From positions 36,831 through 100,830 of the forward strand of contig JAVBLA010000013.1 of assembly GCA_031553775.1 (NCBI GenBank): DNA of 64,000 nt, given 5' to 3'. Each line of letters begins with the position of its first letter. The stretch's first letter is position 1. The notes beneath the pieces are model-generated. The model searched no databases and was not told the origin of the DNA. It saw only the letters and a program-made list of their open reading frames with translations. Position numbers and translations under genes: made by a program. Positions 8,017 through 17,919 of this stretch are shown one piece after another. This DNA comes from JAISFI01 sp031553775. GTDB lineage: Bacteria; Bacteroidota; Bacteroidia; Bacteroidales; Azobacteroidaceae.

Positions 8017-10674
8017 ATGCAAGTAAAACAAAAACATTGGATCATCGCATTCGTACTATTATGGAATGGATACATTGCTTATCCTCAAACAGAAAATTCC
8101 GGAGAGACAGCGTCCAAATCTGCAAAAAGCACGAAACCGGCAGAAAAACATGTAGCTGCAAACAAAGAACATCAGGAAGACGGTGTGGCTGTCATGACCG
8201 ACGATGCACCCAGTTATACGGATGAGACCATCAAACCCGGCGAAGTGAGAAAGTTTCATTGGAAAGGGGAACAGGTAGAAATACAACAGCGCCCTGCCAG
8301 GTACAAAGAGCAAGGAACAGGCTTCGAACTAACCGTCAATTCCTCAGTAAGTGTAGAACAACACACAGCATTGCCGAAAATCCAAACCGAATATGCGCAG
8401 GGAGAATCTTCAGGAGGGCACCTGCAATGGTTCGGTCCGGAAACCGGCGAGATATTTTCCTGGGGACCGGCCATACGCAGTCTGGAATACGACGGCAGTT
8501 CGTACGATTACGACCGGAACGGGCGATTAGTGGCTGCAGGGACAGGGAATGGCATACCCGCCAACAGTTACGGTACAGGAGATTTCTTTCGGACAGGCGT
8601 CTCTGTCGGAAACAACTTCAGCCTGTTACTTCCATTCATCGGCAAAAAGCCTTATACGGAAATTAATGCCGGACAAATACTGAGGAACAGTCCGATCAGG
8701 AACTCCGGATATGAATCTTATAATGCTTCCCTGGCTTTCAAAAAAATCAGAATAGGAGAAGTGGAAGCTGAAGTTGCCGGTGCTTACAACCTTTCTAAAG
8801 GGAAATTACTGACTTCCGGGTCCAACACGGCATCCATCATCGGAGCGCTGTTTTCTACCCCGCCCACATTCGACAATACAAACGGTTTAAGCGCTAAAGA
8901 TGCCGGTGCGGGAGAACAATCCTGGAAATTACCTTCCGGTTCAATGCGTTCTTTTTCTCCCGGTATAAGCGATAACCCGTACGCTTTTCTGAATGCTTTA
9001 CCTGATGAAGAAAAAGGGACACACTTGTTGACTAATCTCCAGGTTAACTACAAGAACTCCATGCACGACGGCTTTTCTTTCGGATTGAGAGGAAACTATC
9101 AACAATATACCAACAACCGGAATACCGGTATCCCGGAAAGTTTCGCTGCCGCATCTTCCGGATTTCGTTCATCAGTTTACGATCTGGATTCCCGGTCGGG
9201 AGAAATGCAACTGTCTCCATCTTTTCTGATCACTCCCGAGAAACTGTCTTTCCGTTTTTTTACGGATTACATGCTGTACTATGACCGGAAAGACCTTCAA
9301 TTAAACATCAACAATACGATACCTGACGGGAATAAAGCGGATCTTTACCGCTTATCGAACGAATTGAAATACGGTGTCGATTTTAAGATCCAGGGCTATC
9401 GGAAAAGCCTTGCCATACAGTTCTCCAATAGGAATTATTTCAGTAGCACAACTTCAGATTTCACTAATTTCTTCCCTTACGGAGGGATCAAAGCCGAGCT
9501 AATGGATTTCTTGGATGATGTTTTTTACAATCTCAAAGAGTTTTCCCTTTTCTTCAATGCCGGAAAATCCATACATGAAGCTCCTTTGGTTTATACAGAC
9601 CTTTCAGTACTTTCCACTCCCCTGAAATCCGAAAATTTCAACCGTTATTTCGAATATCAATTCATTACTGCAACCAACAAGATACAGCCTGAGATCAAAA
9701 AAGAATACAATGCCGGTCTTACTTTCCAACTGTATAATTTCACACTGAATGCCGATTACTTCAATATTACCACTGATAATTTCATCGCTCCGGTTGCTCA
9801 ATCCAACCGGTTTACCCTCCGGAATACAGCTAAGGTCAATAATTCCGGATGGAATCTTTCGGCTGGATACTTCAAATACATCGAACACCAGACCTACCTG
9901 AACATAGACCTGAACTGGTCTACATTCGATAATAGGGTAAAATCCACCCTGGACAACCGGTATATCCCCCTGGCAGGATTCAGTAATATCTCTACAGGGA
10001 TGCTTGCAGGGAATCCTTTCGGAGCCATTTACGGAACACGGTGGATGAGAGACAACCAGGGCAGACAGGTGATAGACTACGATGGCTTTCCATTAGTAGA
10101 TCCTGATATTGCCATGATCGGGGATCCGACCCCCAACTGGACTGCAGGCATCCACACGGCTCTCAATTGGAAGAAATTCATTTTTGATTTTACGATCGGC
10201 ATCAGCCAGGGAGGAAATGTCTGGAATGGAACTGCGGCAGCTTTAGATTATCTGGGTATGTCTGAACACACAGCAGATCAACGAAACACCCAATCGTATA
10301 TTTTTCCGGGAATTAACAGACTCGGACAGGAAAACCAAACTCCGGTAGATTTTTACAATCCTGCCCTGCCGGTAGCCGACAATCGATGGGTACGCTATGG
10401 CTTCAGCGGTGTGGGAGAAGAGTATATCAATGATGCTTCCTGGATAAGGCTTTCCAATATAGGCGTACAATACAAAATCAACCCGGACTCTGATATTTTC
10501 AAGGAAATATCCGTGGGAATCAGCGGATACAACTTGTTGACATTTGCCGGATACAAGGGAGTAGACCCCTCTTCCTGCCTCTTTAATAATCCTTCCGGAA
10601 AAGGCTTGGACCTGTTCAACCTCCCCGGAACCCGCTACTGGATGCTTAATTTGAAAATGAATTTCAGAAACTAA
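8017..10674 (+). CDS. SusC/RagA-type beta barrel lacking the TonB plug domain
   Basis: Encodes 885 residues with a Sec signal (about residues 1-24). A hydrophilic Lys/Ala/Glu-rich linker (about 25-100) follows, and then the sequence enters the SusC barrel directly (TVNSSVSVEQHTALPKIQTE, then LQWFGPETGEIFSWGP), with conserved barrel features through to the terminal strand and the final aromatic-rich residues. Ordinary SusC proteins have a carboxypeptidase-like domain, TonB box and about 130-residue plug before this point; here none is present, and no plug is coded in another frame upstream. The next gene, 53 bp away, carries the missing plug. An alternative is an open or differently gated pore. 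The fold is clear; the transported substrate is unknown. Confidence 0.85.
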   Translation: MQVKQKHWIIAFVLLWNGYIAYPQTENSGETASKSAKSTKPAEKHVAANKEHQEDGVAVMTDDAPSYTDETIKPGEVRKFHWKGEQVEIQQRPARYKEQGTGFELTVNSSVSVEQHTALPKIQTEYAQGESSGGHLQWFGPETGEIFSWGPAIRSLEYDGSSYDYDRNGRLVAAGTGNGIPANSYGTGDFFRTGVSVGNNFSLLLPFIGKKPYTEINAGQILRNSPIRNSGYESYNASLAFKKIRIGEVEAEVAGAYNLSKGKLLTSGSNTASIIGALFSTPPTFDNTNGLSAKDAGAGEQSWKLPSGSMRSFSPGISDNPYAFLNALPDEEKGTHLLTNLQVNYKNSMHDGFSFGLRGNYQQYTNNRNTGIPESFAAASSGFRSSVYDLDSRSGEMQLSPSFLITPEKLSFRFFTDYMLYYDRKDLQLNINNTIPDGNKADLYRLSNELKYGVDFKIQGYRKSLAIQFSNRNYFSSTTSDFTNFFPYGGIKAELMDFLDDVFYNLKEFSLFFNAGKSIHEAPLVYTDLSVLSTPLKSENFNRYFEYQFITATNKIQPEIKKEYNAGLTFQLYNFTLNADYFNITTDNFIAPVAQSNRFTLRNTAKVNNSGWNLSAGYFKYIEHQTYLNIDLNWSTFDNRVKSTLDNRYIPLAGFSNISTGMLAGNPFGAIYGTRWMRDNQGRQVIDYDGFPLVDPDIAMIGDPTPNWTAGIHTALNWKKFIFDFTIGISQGGNVWNGTAAALDYLGMSEHTADQRNTQSYIFPGINRLGQENQTPVDFYNPALPVADNRWVRYGFSGVGEEYINDASWIRLSNIGVQYKINPDSDIFKEISVGISGYNLLTFAGYKGVDPSSCLFNNPSGKGLDLFNLPGTRYWMLNLKMNFRN

Positions 10675-10727
10675 GCATAATCTCCATAAAGCCCATTTTA
10701 ATTCTCAATTTTCAATTTTCAATTCTT

Positions 10728-13700
10728 ATGAAAACACAACATATCACCCCGATAATAGTAGTCTTCCTGTTGGCAAGCGCATTTGCCGCCTCGAAAGAAT
10801 CAGCCTTCATCAATCAATTGAAAGCACAATTGTTTTCCTACCTGAAGGTCAATAATGAAGAGAAAGTATACGTACAAACCGACAAAACCATTTATAAACC
10901 AGGGGAATATATATGGTTCAATGCTTTCCTGACAGATGCTTCCAGTGGAAAACCTTCCGGTATCAGCAATATCGTATATGTGGAATTATTCGATCCGAAA
11001 GGAAACCTGGCCAAGCGGTCGAAAATTCATGTACAACAAGGCATGGCCGGCGGTGAAATGTATATAGAAGATTCCCGGCCCGGCGGATTGTACAAACTCA
11101 AAGCCTATACTTCCTGGATGAAAAATTTCGGGGAAGACCGCTATTTCGAAAAAGACCTGCAGGTACAGCAGGTGATTACGCCCAGGTTACTGTTAAAACC
11201 CGATTTTGAAAAGAAAGCTTATGGTACCGGCGATGAAGTCAAAGCAACTCTTTTGGTAACCGACCTCAACAACCAAAAAGCAAACCATGCTACCGTTAAC
11301 GTCAAAGTAAATCTGGAGGGTAAGAGATTCAAAGAGTTCACGGTCTATACCGATCCTGACGGAAAAGCAGAAATAAACTTCCTGTTACCGAAAGATCTGC
11401 ATACCCCCGACGGTTTATTACAGGCAATTGTACTTTACCAGGGAGTGGAAGAGTCCGTATCACGTTCCATCCCCATTGTCCTCAATAAAATCCGGCTGAA
11501 ATTTTATCCCGAAGGCGGAACCTGGACCAGCGGCATTTCTTCCAGGATGGCATTCGAAGCCATCAATGAATTCGGAAAAGGAGCGGATGTAAGTGGAGAA
11601 ATCATCGATGAACAAGGTCAAAAAATCACTTCTTTCGATAGTTTCCATTTTGGGATGGGTGCTTTCGAAATACATCCCGAAGCCGGGAAACGATATGCCG
11701 CACGCATACTGAAACCTGCAGGCACCGACAGTTTGTTTTATCTGCCCGATGCCACACTGCAGACCTGGAGTTTAAACCTGAATCAACAAACTGCAGCAGG
11801 AATTTCCTGGAATATATTTGCTCCTGAAAATGGAAATGCATACCTGGTTGCACAGGTTAACGGTATTCTTTACGATGCAAAAGACCTGAGCCTGAAAGAA
11901 GGAATCAATAAAATTTCTTTCGATACCAGGCAATTACCAGCCGGTGTAGCTGTATTTACACTTTTCAATGCGTTGGAAAAACCAGTATGCGAACGATTAA
12001 TAATGGTCAATCCGGAAAAACGCCTGCACATTTCAATCCGGACCGACAAAGAGAAATACAGCCCGGGAGAACCGGTCAAAGTAGAAATCAATACTGCCGA
12101 TGAAAAGGGCAAACCGGTTCCTGCATCCTTATCGTTAGGTGTGGTAGACGAACAAATACTGGCATTGGCAGATGATAAACAAGACAATATTCTCTCTTAC
12201 CTGTTGTTGACATCCGACCTGAAAGGAAAGATTTACGAACCATCTTTCTATTTCGACGACAAAGAAAAAAAATCCCGGGAAGCCATCGATTATCTTTTAC
12301 TGACGCACGGCTGGAGAAGATTCAATTGGGATGATGTAGCTTATTCCACCCGGAAAAACAATATCGATCCGGAAAATATCGGACATATTTACGGGCAGGT
12401 ATTTGACCAGGATCAGAAACCGGTCCGCTCGGAAGTCACCCTGATAGAACTTGGACATAAAAAACGGGTACTCCATCTTACGACAAGAGAAAACGGACAA
12501 TTTGCATTCATCAATGTGGATCCTGCCTCTTCTATAGCATTATTTGCCCCATGGCCGAACCAGATCAAAGTAACCACCGAAAGACCGGTATTTTTCGAAT
12601 CCCGTACAAAAATCTTAGACAATGACATCATGAATTTGCTGCAAACAGAAGATATGATGGAAATCCGGGAAGAAAGAATCGAACCTAATGATCTTCGCCG
12701 GAAAATCGTCAAAGAAGAAATAAACGACAATAAAGTGATGATTGTCCAGGCACAGGAGGAACTGATTGAACAATGGATGATAGGAAATAATGAATGTGCA
12801 TTGAATGAAGTAGTGGTAGTTGCATACGGAACAGAGAAAAAATCGATGTTGACAGGATCTGTAACAACTGTCCAAAGAGATGAAATAAGAGGGATAGGTG
12901 ATATTTCCGCAGTTTTAAGTGGCAGGGTAGCGGGAGTGGTCGTTTCCGAAGAAAATATCAATGCAGGTAATGCTCCTGGAATCAGGATCAGAGGAATCGC
13001 CAGTCTTGGGAATCAAGGCAGTGAACCGTTGGTTGTTATCGATGGGATCCCCATGCCTTCCAGAGGAAATAATATTTCTCCCCTGAGCCTGGTTAATTTA
13101 TCAGATATCAGTTCTGTTTCAATACTTAAAGGAGCGGAAGCCTCTTCTATTTTCGGTAGCCGGGCGGCAAACGGCGTAATTGTCCTTACTACCAAAAACA
13201 GATGGGGATTTCCATACCATACCAAGCGAACATATGAAAACCCGGCCTATACATCTGTTGTACTGAATGCAACGCCTTCCATGTCGGTTTCCCGTTCTTA
13301 TTACGAGCTGGCACCCCGTTCTGAAACAGTAGAAGGTATTCGAAGCGATTTCAGAACAACGGTTTACTGGAAAAACAATGTCACCACCAATGCATTGGGA
13401 GTTGCCCGGGTGGAATTTTACAACAATGAAGCGACATCCGCCTTTCGGATCACGGCAGAAGGAATCAGCGGAAGCGGATTGACCGGAAGAAGCGAATATA
13501 CCTATTCCACTCGTCTCCCGCTATCTTTAGATGCCAAACTGCCGAATTATTTAAGTTTCGGTGATACCTTGCAAATTCCGGTATCCATCCGGAATAATAC
13601 CGGCCAGGAGATGCAACCGGAAATCAGAATCAACCTTAGTACCGGACTCCGGATACTGGGCACGACAATGTACAAACCTTCCATCCGGCCGAATACCTCT

Positions 13701-15413
13701 GAAAAAGTATTGTTTACAGTAGTCAGTACCGGCAATGCCAATCATCATCCGATAGAAATTGAAATGAAAGATGGAAAGTTCAGCGACAGGATCAAACATC
13801 AGCTCCATGTTTGCCCTATCGGATTTCCACGCAGTTTCAGTTTCTCGGGAAGAGATGCAAGCCAAAGCGCAAATCTGTCCATCCGGGATATCGAACCCGG
13901 CAGTCTGCAGGGAACCGCCACTGTACATATCAGCATCCTGGATGAACTGTTTGCCGGAGCAGAATCCATCCTGAGGGAACCATACGGTTGCTTTGAGCAG
14001 ACTTCTTCGGCTACATTCCCGAACATATTTGTCATGCAGCTGATGAACGCCACAGCACAAGGCGATGATGCCTTGAGAAAAAAAGCTGTGAATCTTATTC
14101 AAAAGGGATATGACCGGTTGATGTCGTACGAAATTAAATCCGGAGGATTCGAATGGTTTGGAAATCCACCCGCAAATGAAGCTCTGACAGCATACGGACT
14201 GGTAGAATTCCACGAAATGAACAAAGTGTATGAGGGAGTAAGTGCAGAAATGATCAATCGTACCAAAGAATTTTTACTGAGCCGGCGAAACCCGGATGGA
14301 ACATTCATACAAAGCCGCGGGAAATACGATCATTTGTCTTCCGCCCCATATGCGGTAAACTGCGCTTATGTTGTATATGCATTGAGCGAAACCGGAACCA
14401 CCGGTTTCAACAAAGCATACGACTATTCCCTGAATGAAGCTATCAAAAGTAAAGACATGTACCGGATGGCCTTGATGTCGCTCGCCGCCAGGAATTTAGG
14501 CAAACAGGAAGATTGTATACAGATGAGTAATGAATTTTTAAAATTTCTCGGGAACTCAAAGAACTTCGATAATTTATCCATAGAAAGTACGATTGTCAAC
14601 AGTCATGGAAAATCTGCAGTAGTAGAAACCGTTTCCCTATGGGCTGTTTCCCTGATGAGGGAAAAGAATCCGGACTGGGCAAGCATCGAAAAATGTATCG
14701 GGTTTATCGTTTCCAACCGGGGTAGCTATGGTTACGGATCTACACAATCGACCTCGCTGGCCCTTAAAGCCTTGACAGATTATGCCATAAAAGGATCATC
14801 CGGCAAGTCTCCGGGAGTTATGACCTTACAGGTAAACGATACGGAATACGCATTGCCTTTCCATGAGAATACAAGAGGTTCCATCGTCAACGAAACATTC
14901 GTAAACAGTATCAGATCCGGGCTAAATACCCTATCCATCCGGTTCGATAAAAATGAAAGCATATTGCCCTACTCTGTGATCCTCCGCTGGAATGCGGCGA
15001 CTCCGGAAAGCTCGGAAAAATGTCCGCTGAAACTTTCAGTCTCCTTATCTCAGAAGAAAATAAAACAAAACGAAACGGTTCGTCTCTCCGTCCAACTCCG
15101 GAACAAAGAGCAAGGCCAGGGACAACCGATGAGTATGGCTGTTATAGGTATCCCGGCCGGACTCTCCCCTCAACCCTGGCAATTGAAAGAATTACAGGAA
15201 AAAGGAGTCTTCGATTTCTGTGAAATACTCGGCAACCGCTTAGCCGTCTACTACCGGTATCTGAAAGAAGGGGAAACCAAATCTCTTAACCTCGACCTGA
15301 AAGCAGATATTCCCGGGAAATATATCGGAGCCGCATCGTCCGGATACTTGTATTATTTCCAGGAAAACAGGAACTGGCAGAAGGGGATTGAGGTTGAGAT
15401 TGTTGGGGAATAG
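10728..15413 (+). CDS. Alpha-2-macroglobulin family protein with embedded TonB plug domain
   Basis: Encodes 1561 residues with a Sec signal (MKTQHITPIIVVFLLASAFA) and no lipobox. The N-terminal half holds macroglobulin beta domains (QTDKTIYKPGEYIWFNAFL near residue 50, further MG domains to about 590) and a carboxypeptidase-like regulatory repeat near 565-640. Residues 692-825 are a SusC/RagA plug: NEVVVVAYGT, IRIRGIASLGNQ, LVVIDGIP, SVSILKGAEASSIFGSRAAN, GVIVLTTK. The A2M domain resumes at about 860 (FRTTVYWKNNVTTNALG). The thioester motif is YGCFEQ with Cys1088 and Gln1091, followed by the alpha-toroid region. The plug occupies the place of the bait region. It lies 53 bp after the plugless barrel gene, so the two are probably co-transcribed and act together. 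Confidence 0.9.
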   Translation: MKTQHITPIIVVFLLASAFAASKESAFINQLKAQLFSYLKVNNEEKVYVQTDKTIYKPGEYIWFNAFLTDASSGKPSGISNIVYVELFDPKGNLAKRSKIHVQQGMAGGEMYIEDSRPGGLYKLKAYTSWMKNFGEDRYFEKDLQVQQVITPRLLLKPDFEKKAYGTGDEVKATLLVTDLNNQKANHATVNVKVNLEGKRFKEFTVYTDPDGKAEINFLLPKDLHTPDGLLQAIVLYQGVEESVSRSIPIVLNKIRLKFYPEGGTWTSGISSRMAFEAINEFGKGADVSGEIIDEQGQKITSFDSFHFGMGAFEIHPEAGKRYAARILKPAGTDSLFYLPDATLQTWSLNLNQQTAAGISWNIFAPENGNAYLVAQVNGILYDAKDLSLKEGINKISFDTRQLPAGVAVFTLFNALEKPVCERLIMVNPEKRLHISIRTDKEKYSPGEPVKVEINTADEKGKPVPASLSLGVVDEQILALADDKQDNILSYLLLTSDLKGKIYEPSFYFDDKEKKSREAIDYLLLTHGWRRFNWDDVAYSTRKNNIDPENIGHIYGQVFDQDQKPVRSEVTLIELGHKKRVLHLTTRENGQFAFINVDPASSIALFAPWPNQIKVTTERPVFFESRTKILDNDIMNLLQTEDMMEIREERIEPNDLRRKIVKEEINDNKVMIVQAQEELIEQWMIGNNECALNEVVVVAYGTEKKSMLTGSVTTVQRDEIRGIGDISAVLSGRVAGVVVSEENINAGNAPGIRIRGIASLGNQGSEPLVVIDGIPMPSRGNNISPLSLVNLSDISSVSILKGAEASSIFGSRAANGVIVLTTKNRWGFPYHTKRTYENPAYTSVVLNATPSMSVSRSYYELAPRSETVEGIRSDFRTTVYWKNNVTTNALGVARVEFYNNEATSAFRITAEGISGSGLTGRSEYTYSTRLPLSLDAKLPNYLSFGDTLQIPVSIRNNTGQEMQPEIRINLSTGLRILGTTMYKPSIRPNTSEKVLFTVVSTGNANHHPIEIEMKDGKFSDRIKHQLHVCPIGFPRSFSFSGRDASQSANLSIRDIEPGSLQGTATVHISILDELFAGAESILREPYGCFEQTSSATFPNIFVMQLMNATAQGDDALRKKAVNLIQKGYDRLMSYEIKSGGFEWFGNPPANEALTAYGLVEFHEMNKVYEGVSAEMINRTKEFLLSRRNPDGTFIQSRGKYDHLSSAPYAVNCAYVVYALSETGTTGFNKAYDYSLNEAIKSKDMYRMALMSLAARNLGKQEDCIQMSNEFLKFLGNSKNFDNLSIESTIVNSHGKSAVVETVSLWAVSLMREKNPDWASIEKCIGFIVSNRGSYGYGSTQSTSLALKALTDYAIKGSSGKSPGVMTLQVNDTEYALPFHENTRGSIVNETFVNSIRSGLNTLSIRFDKNESILPYSVILRWNAATPESSEKCPLKLSVSLSQKKIKQNETVRLSVQLRNKEQGQGQPMSMAVIGIPAGLSPQPWQLKELQEKGVFDFCEILGNRLAVYYRYLKEGETKSLNLDLKADIPGKYIGAASSGYLYYFQENRNWQKGIEVEIVGE

Positions 15414-15557
15414 GATTAGTTAAGAGTTAAGAGTTGGAATTCTTCGAATCAGAGGCTTAATAATCATCATTTCAAAGCCAATATAAAAAAAGGAACTACT
15501 TCTCCGTGTTTCGTTAATTCTTAACTCTTAATTCTTAACTCTTAACTAAAAAAATAA

Positions 15558-15601
15558 TATATTTGCAGCCGGCTTTCCTTTATTGGAAACCGGCTTTTTT
15601 C
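15558..15601 (+). terminator. Rho-independent terminator, overlapped upstream by a -7-like box
   Basis: A hairpin with arms AGCCGG-c-TTTCC and GGAAA-CCGGCT (15567-15595) ends in a run of T, the form of an intrinsic terminator for the barrel/A2M transcript. A Bacteroidota -7 match, TATATTTG, lies at 15558-15565, directly before the hairpin, and no good -33 box is visible. If that promoter is real, the hairpin would lie in the leader of the sulfatase mRNA. Just upstream, 15418-15435 and the segment ending near 15548 form an inverted repeat of GTTAAGAGTTAAGAG type. Confidence 0.65.
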
Positions 15602-15639
15602 AGAGAAACCAGTGAGAAAGAATTGCAGAGACAGAACCA

Positions 15640-17154
15640 ATGAAAAAAAAAATAGTTACTCTTTTATTAATCCAACCTGCATGGGTTGTTTTTTCCCAAC
15701 AGGCACCCAATGTTTTGTTGATTGTTGCGGATGATCTGGGCTTTAACGACCTGTCTTCCTATGGGAATATGGCTGTCAGGACTCCGAATATCGATAAATT
15801 AGGCATCCATGGTACCCGTTGTACCAATGCTTACGCTTCTTCTCCTATTTCAGGACCTTCCCGGGCCGGGATCATGACAGGCCGTTACCAGAACAGGTTT
15901 GGTTGTGAATTTATGCCATACGACAGGTACGACCGGCAGTTCCTGAAAGAAATCAAAAATCGCTATCTTCCATTCGGAAAGAAAACGGAAGGGCTAAAAA
16001 CCCTCCGTCCGCACATTTTCCTGAACCGGAGCAGGGATACGGATTTACCGTCTGATGAAATAACTATCGCCGAATTGTTACAAAGCGCAGGATATAAAAC
16101 AGGGCTGATCGGCAAATGGAATATTGGTTCCAACCTGAATACCATTCCCGAAGAGCATGGATTCGACTACAGTTATTATTTTTCAGGCGCATTGACCAGA
16201 TATGTGGATCAACCGGAAAACCCGGATGAATATGTAAGCATTCGCCTGCCTTGGGCCTTTTCCGATCTGCCCGCCTGGCAAAAAAGATCCGGCCCCACAG
16301 CAATCAGGGAAGGCTCCCGGGAAGTAAAAGACACAGGATACCTGACCTTTTCTTTTGCCCGGAAAGCCATCAGCTTCATTGATAAATATAAAAACGATCC
16401 TTTTTTCCTGACATTGACCTTCAACGCTCCGCATGATCCTTTCCAGGCTCCCAAAGCATATTATGACAGGACACAAGAACCCGATCCTGTAAAACGGGTA
16501 TATTATGCCATGATTGAAGCACTGGACGATGCGGTCGGAGAGGTTTTAGAAGCATTGGAAAGAAATGGCTTACTGGATAACACTCTAATTATCCTCACAA
16601 GTGACAATGGAGGCGCATCCTACACAAGGGCCACTGACAACGGACCTTTACTGGGAGGTAAATGTACGCTCTTTGACGGAGGTATCAGAGTCCCTTTTTA
16701 CATCCGTTTCCCACAACATGTATCATCAGAAAGCCAGGTATATTCCCAGCCTGTTTCAACACTAGATATCTATAGCACGATTGCTTCCGTGGCCGGCATC
16801 CCCATGCCGGACGACAGGGTATACGACGGAGTGAACCTGTTGCCGTATTTAACAGGGGAACAGACAGGAAAGCCCCATGCCGAATTATTTTGGAGAAACG
16901 GTTATGTCAAGGCCTGTTTGGTTGGAGAATGGAAATTATATATCAATGAAAAGAATAAAAAAATATTCCTGTTCAACCTCTCGAAAGATCCGGGCGAGTT
17001 ACAGAACCTCGCCTCTGTTTATCCGGAAAAAACAAACGAGCTTCAAGGCATTCTTAAAAGGTGGGAACAAGAACAGACTGTCAAGCCTTTGTGGCCCAGC
17101 GGAGGAAATGTACAGATCGATGTAAACGGAAAAAGATTCTGGTTTCCGGTATAA
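15640..17154 (+). CDS. Sulfatase (S1 family, Ser-type)
   Basis: Encodes 504 residues with a short Sec signal ending near Gln20. Metal-binding Asp31-Asp32 sit in IVADDLG. The modification site is SGPSRAGIMTG, with Ser71 as the residue that an anaerobic sulfatase-maturing enzyme (not in this window) would convert to formylglycine. Further conserved segments are IGKWN, NAPHDPF and LTSDNGG. The length is normal for the family. It would hydrolyse sulfate esters in the periplasm, on a sulfated glycan or similar substrate that cannot be identified here. It follows the A2M gene by 226 bp with a terminator between, so it may be transcribed separately. Confidence 0.93.
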   Translation: MKKKIVTLLLIQPAWVVFSQQAPNVLLIVADDLGFNDLSSYGNMAVRTPNIDKLGIHGTRCTNAYASSPISGPSRAGIMTGRYQNRFGCEFMPYDRYDRQFLKEIKNRYLPFGKKTEGLKTLRPHIFLNRSRDTDLPSDEITIAELLQSAGYKTGLIGKWNIGSNLNTIPEEHGFDYSYYFSGALTRYVDQPENPDEYVSIRLPWAFSDLPAWQKRSGPTAIREGSREVKDTGYLTFSFARKAISFIDKYKNDPFFLTLTFNAPHDPFQAPKAYYDRTQEPDPVKRVYYAMIEALDDAVGEVLEALERNGLLDNTLIILTSDNGGASYTRATDNGPLLGGKCTLFDGGIRVPFYIRFPQHVSSESQVYSQPVSTLDIYSTIASVAGIPMPDDRVYDGVNLLPYLTGEQTGKPHAELFWRNGYVKACLVGEWKLYINEKNKKIFLFNLSKDPGELQNLASVYPEKTNELQGILKRWEQEQTVKPLWPSGGNVQIDVNGKRFWFPV

Positions 17155-17176
17155 ATACCGCAAATAAGACTCCTGT

Positions 17177-17893
17177 TCAGAGGAAATTTTTATCAACATA
17201 CTCCTGAAACTGCTCCTTATATTGTTCCCCGACAGGAATATAAATATCTCCAAAAATAATCCTGTTCCGTTCGATAACAGAAATTTTTTCCAGGTTGACA
17301 ATATAAGAACGGTGAACACGCATGAACATATTCCCGGGAAGTTTGTCTTCCAATGCTTTCATACTCAACAATGTCATTACCGGTTTCCCATGAATAAGGT
17401 GAATCCGGACATATTCCCGCATTCCTTCGATATAGGTAATTTCCCTTATATTGATTCTCAGGGTGCGGTATTCCGACTTAACAAAAAGGAAACCGGTATT
17501 GACATCCAGACTTTCCTGCACTGCCGGATGTTTCGCCTGCCAACGTTCGTTGGCCTTATTGGCAGCCTGCAAAAAATCGGCATAACCGATCGGCTTCATC
17601 AGGTAGTCTACCGCATCTACCCGGAAACCTTCCACTGCATAATCGCTGTAAGCAGTGGTAAATATAATCATACATGTATTGTGTAATGTTTTGGCCAACT
17701 CCATCCCATTTAATCCGGGCATATTGATATCGACAAACAACAGGTCGGCCGGCGTTTCCGCAAAACATTTCATTGCCTCGAAAGCATCCCTGCAACTGGC
17801 AGTCAGCTCCAGAAAAGGCGTTTTTTCAATATAACTGCAAATCTGAGCCAATGCTAAAGGCTCGTCATCTATGGCTATGCACCGTATTTTCAT
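17177..17893 (-). CDS. LytTR-family response regulator
   Basis: Encodes 238 residues: a receiver domain (1-120) with the acidic pair Asp9-Asp10, phospho-acceptor Asp55 (LLFVDINMPG) and Lys in MKPIGY, followed by a LytTR DNA-binding domain (about 135-235; FVKSEYRTLRINIREITYIE, MRVHRSYIVN). It would bind paired direct repeats in target promoters. It lies 26 bp downstream of the cognate histidine kinase gene and converges on the sulfatase gene with a 22 bp gap. Targets are not known; the neighbouring transporter genes are candidates. Confidence 0.94.
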   Translation of the reverse strand: MKIRCIAIDDEPLALAQICSYIEKTPFLELTASCRDAFEAMKCFAETPADLLFVDINMPGLNGMELAKTLHNTCMIIFTTAYSDYAVEGFRVDAVDYLMKPIGYADFLQAANKANERWQAKHPAVQESLDVNTGFLFVKSEYRTLRINIREITYIEGMREYVRIHLIHGKPVMTLLSMKALEDKLPGNMFMRVHRSYIVNLEKISVIERNRIIFGDIYIPVGEQYKEQFQEYVDKNFL

Positions 17894-17919
17894 TTCCTGT
17901 ATTGTATAGTTTTAAGCAT

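Noticed and set aside
8017..8320. Plugless barrel as an artefact of a frameshift in a normal SusC gene
   Set aside because: No plug-like sequence is present upstream in any frame; the upstream DNA is the DUF6769-type gene on the other strand. The protein has its own signal peptide.
13551..14213. 220-residue open frame antisense to the A2M gene
   Set aside because: The sense strand holds the thioester motif and A2M domain without interruption; the antisense frame has no recognisable pattern or start context.
17222..17686. 154-residue open frame on the plus strand
   Set aside because: Antisense to the LytTR response regulator, which has all its key residues.
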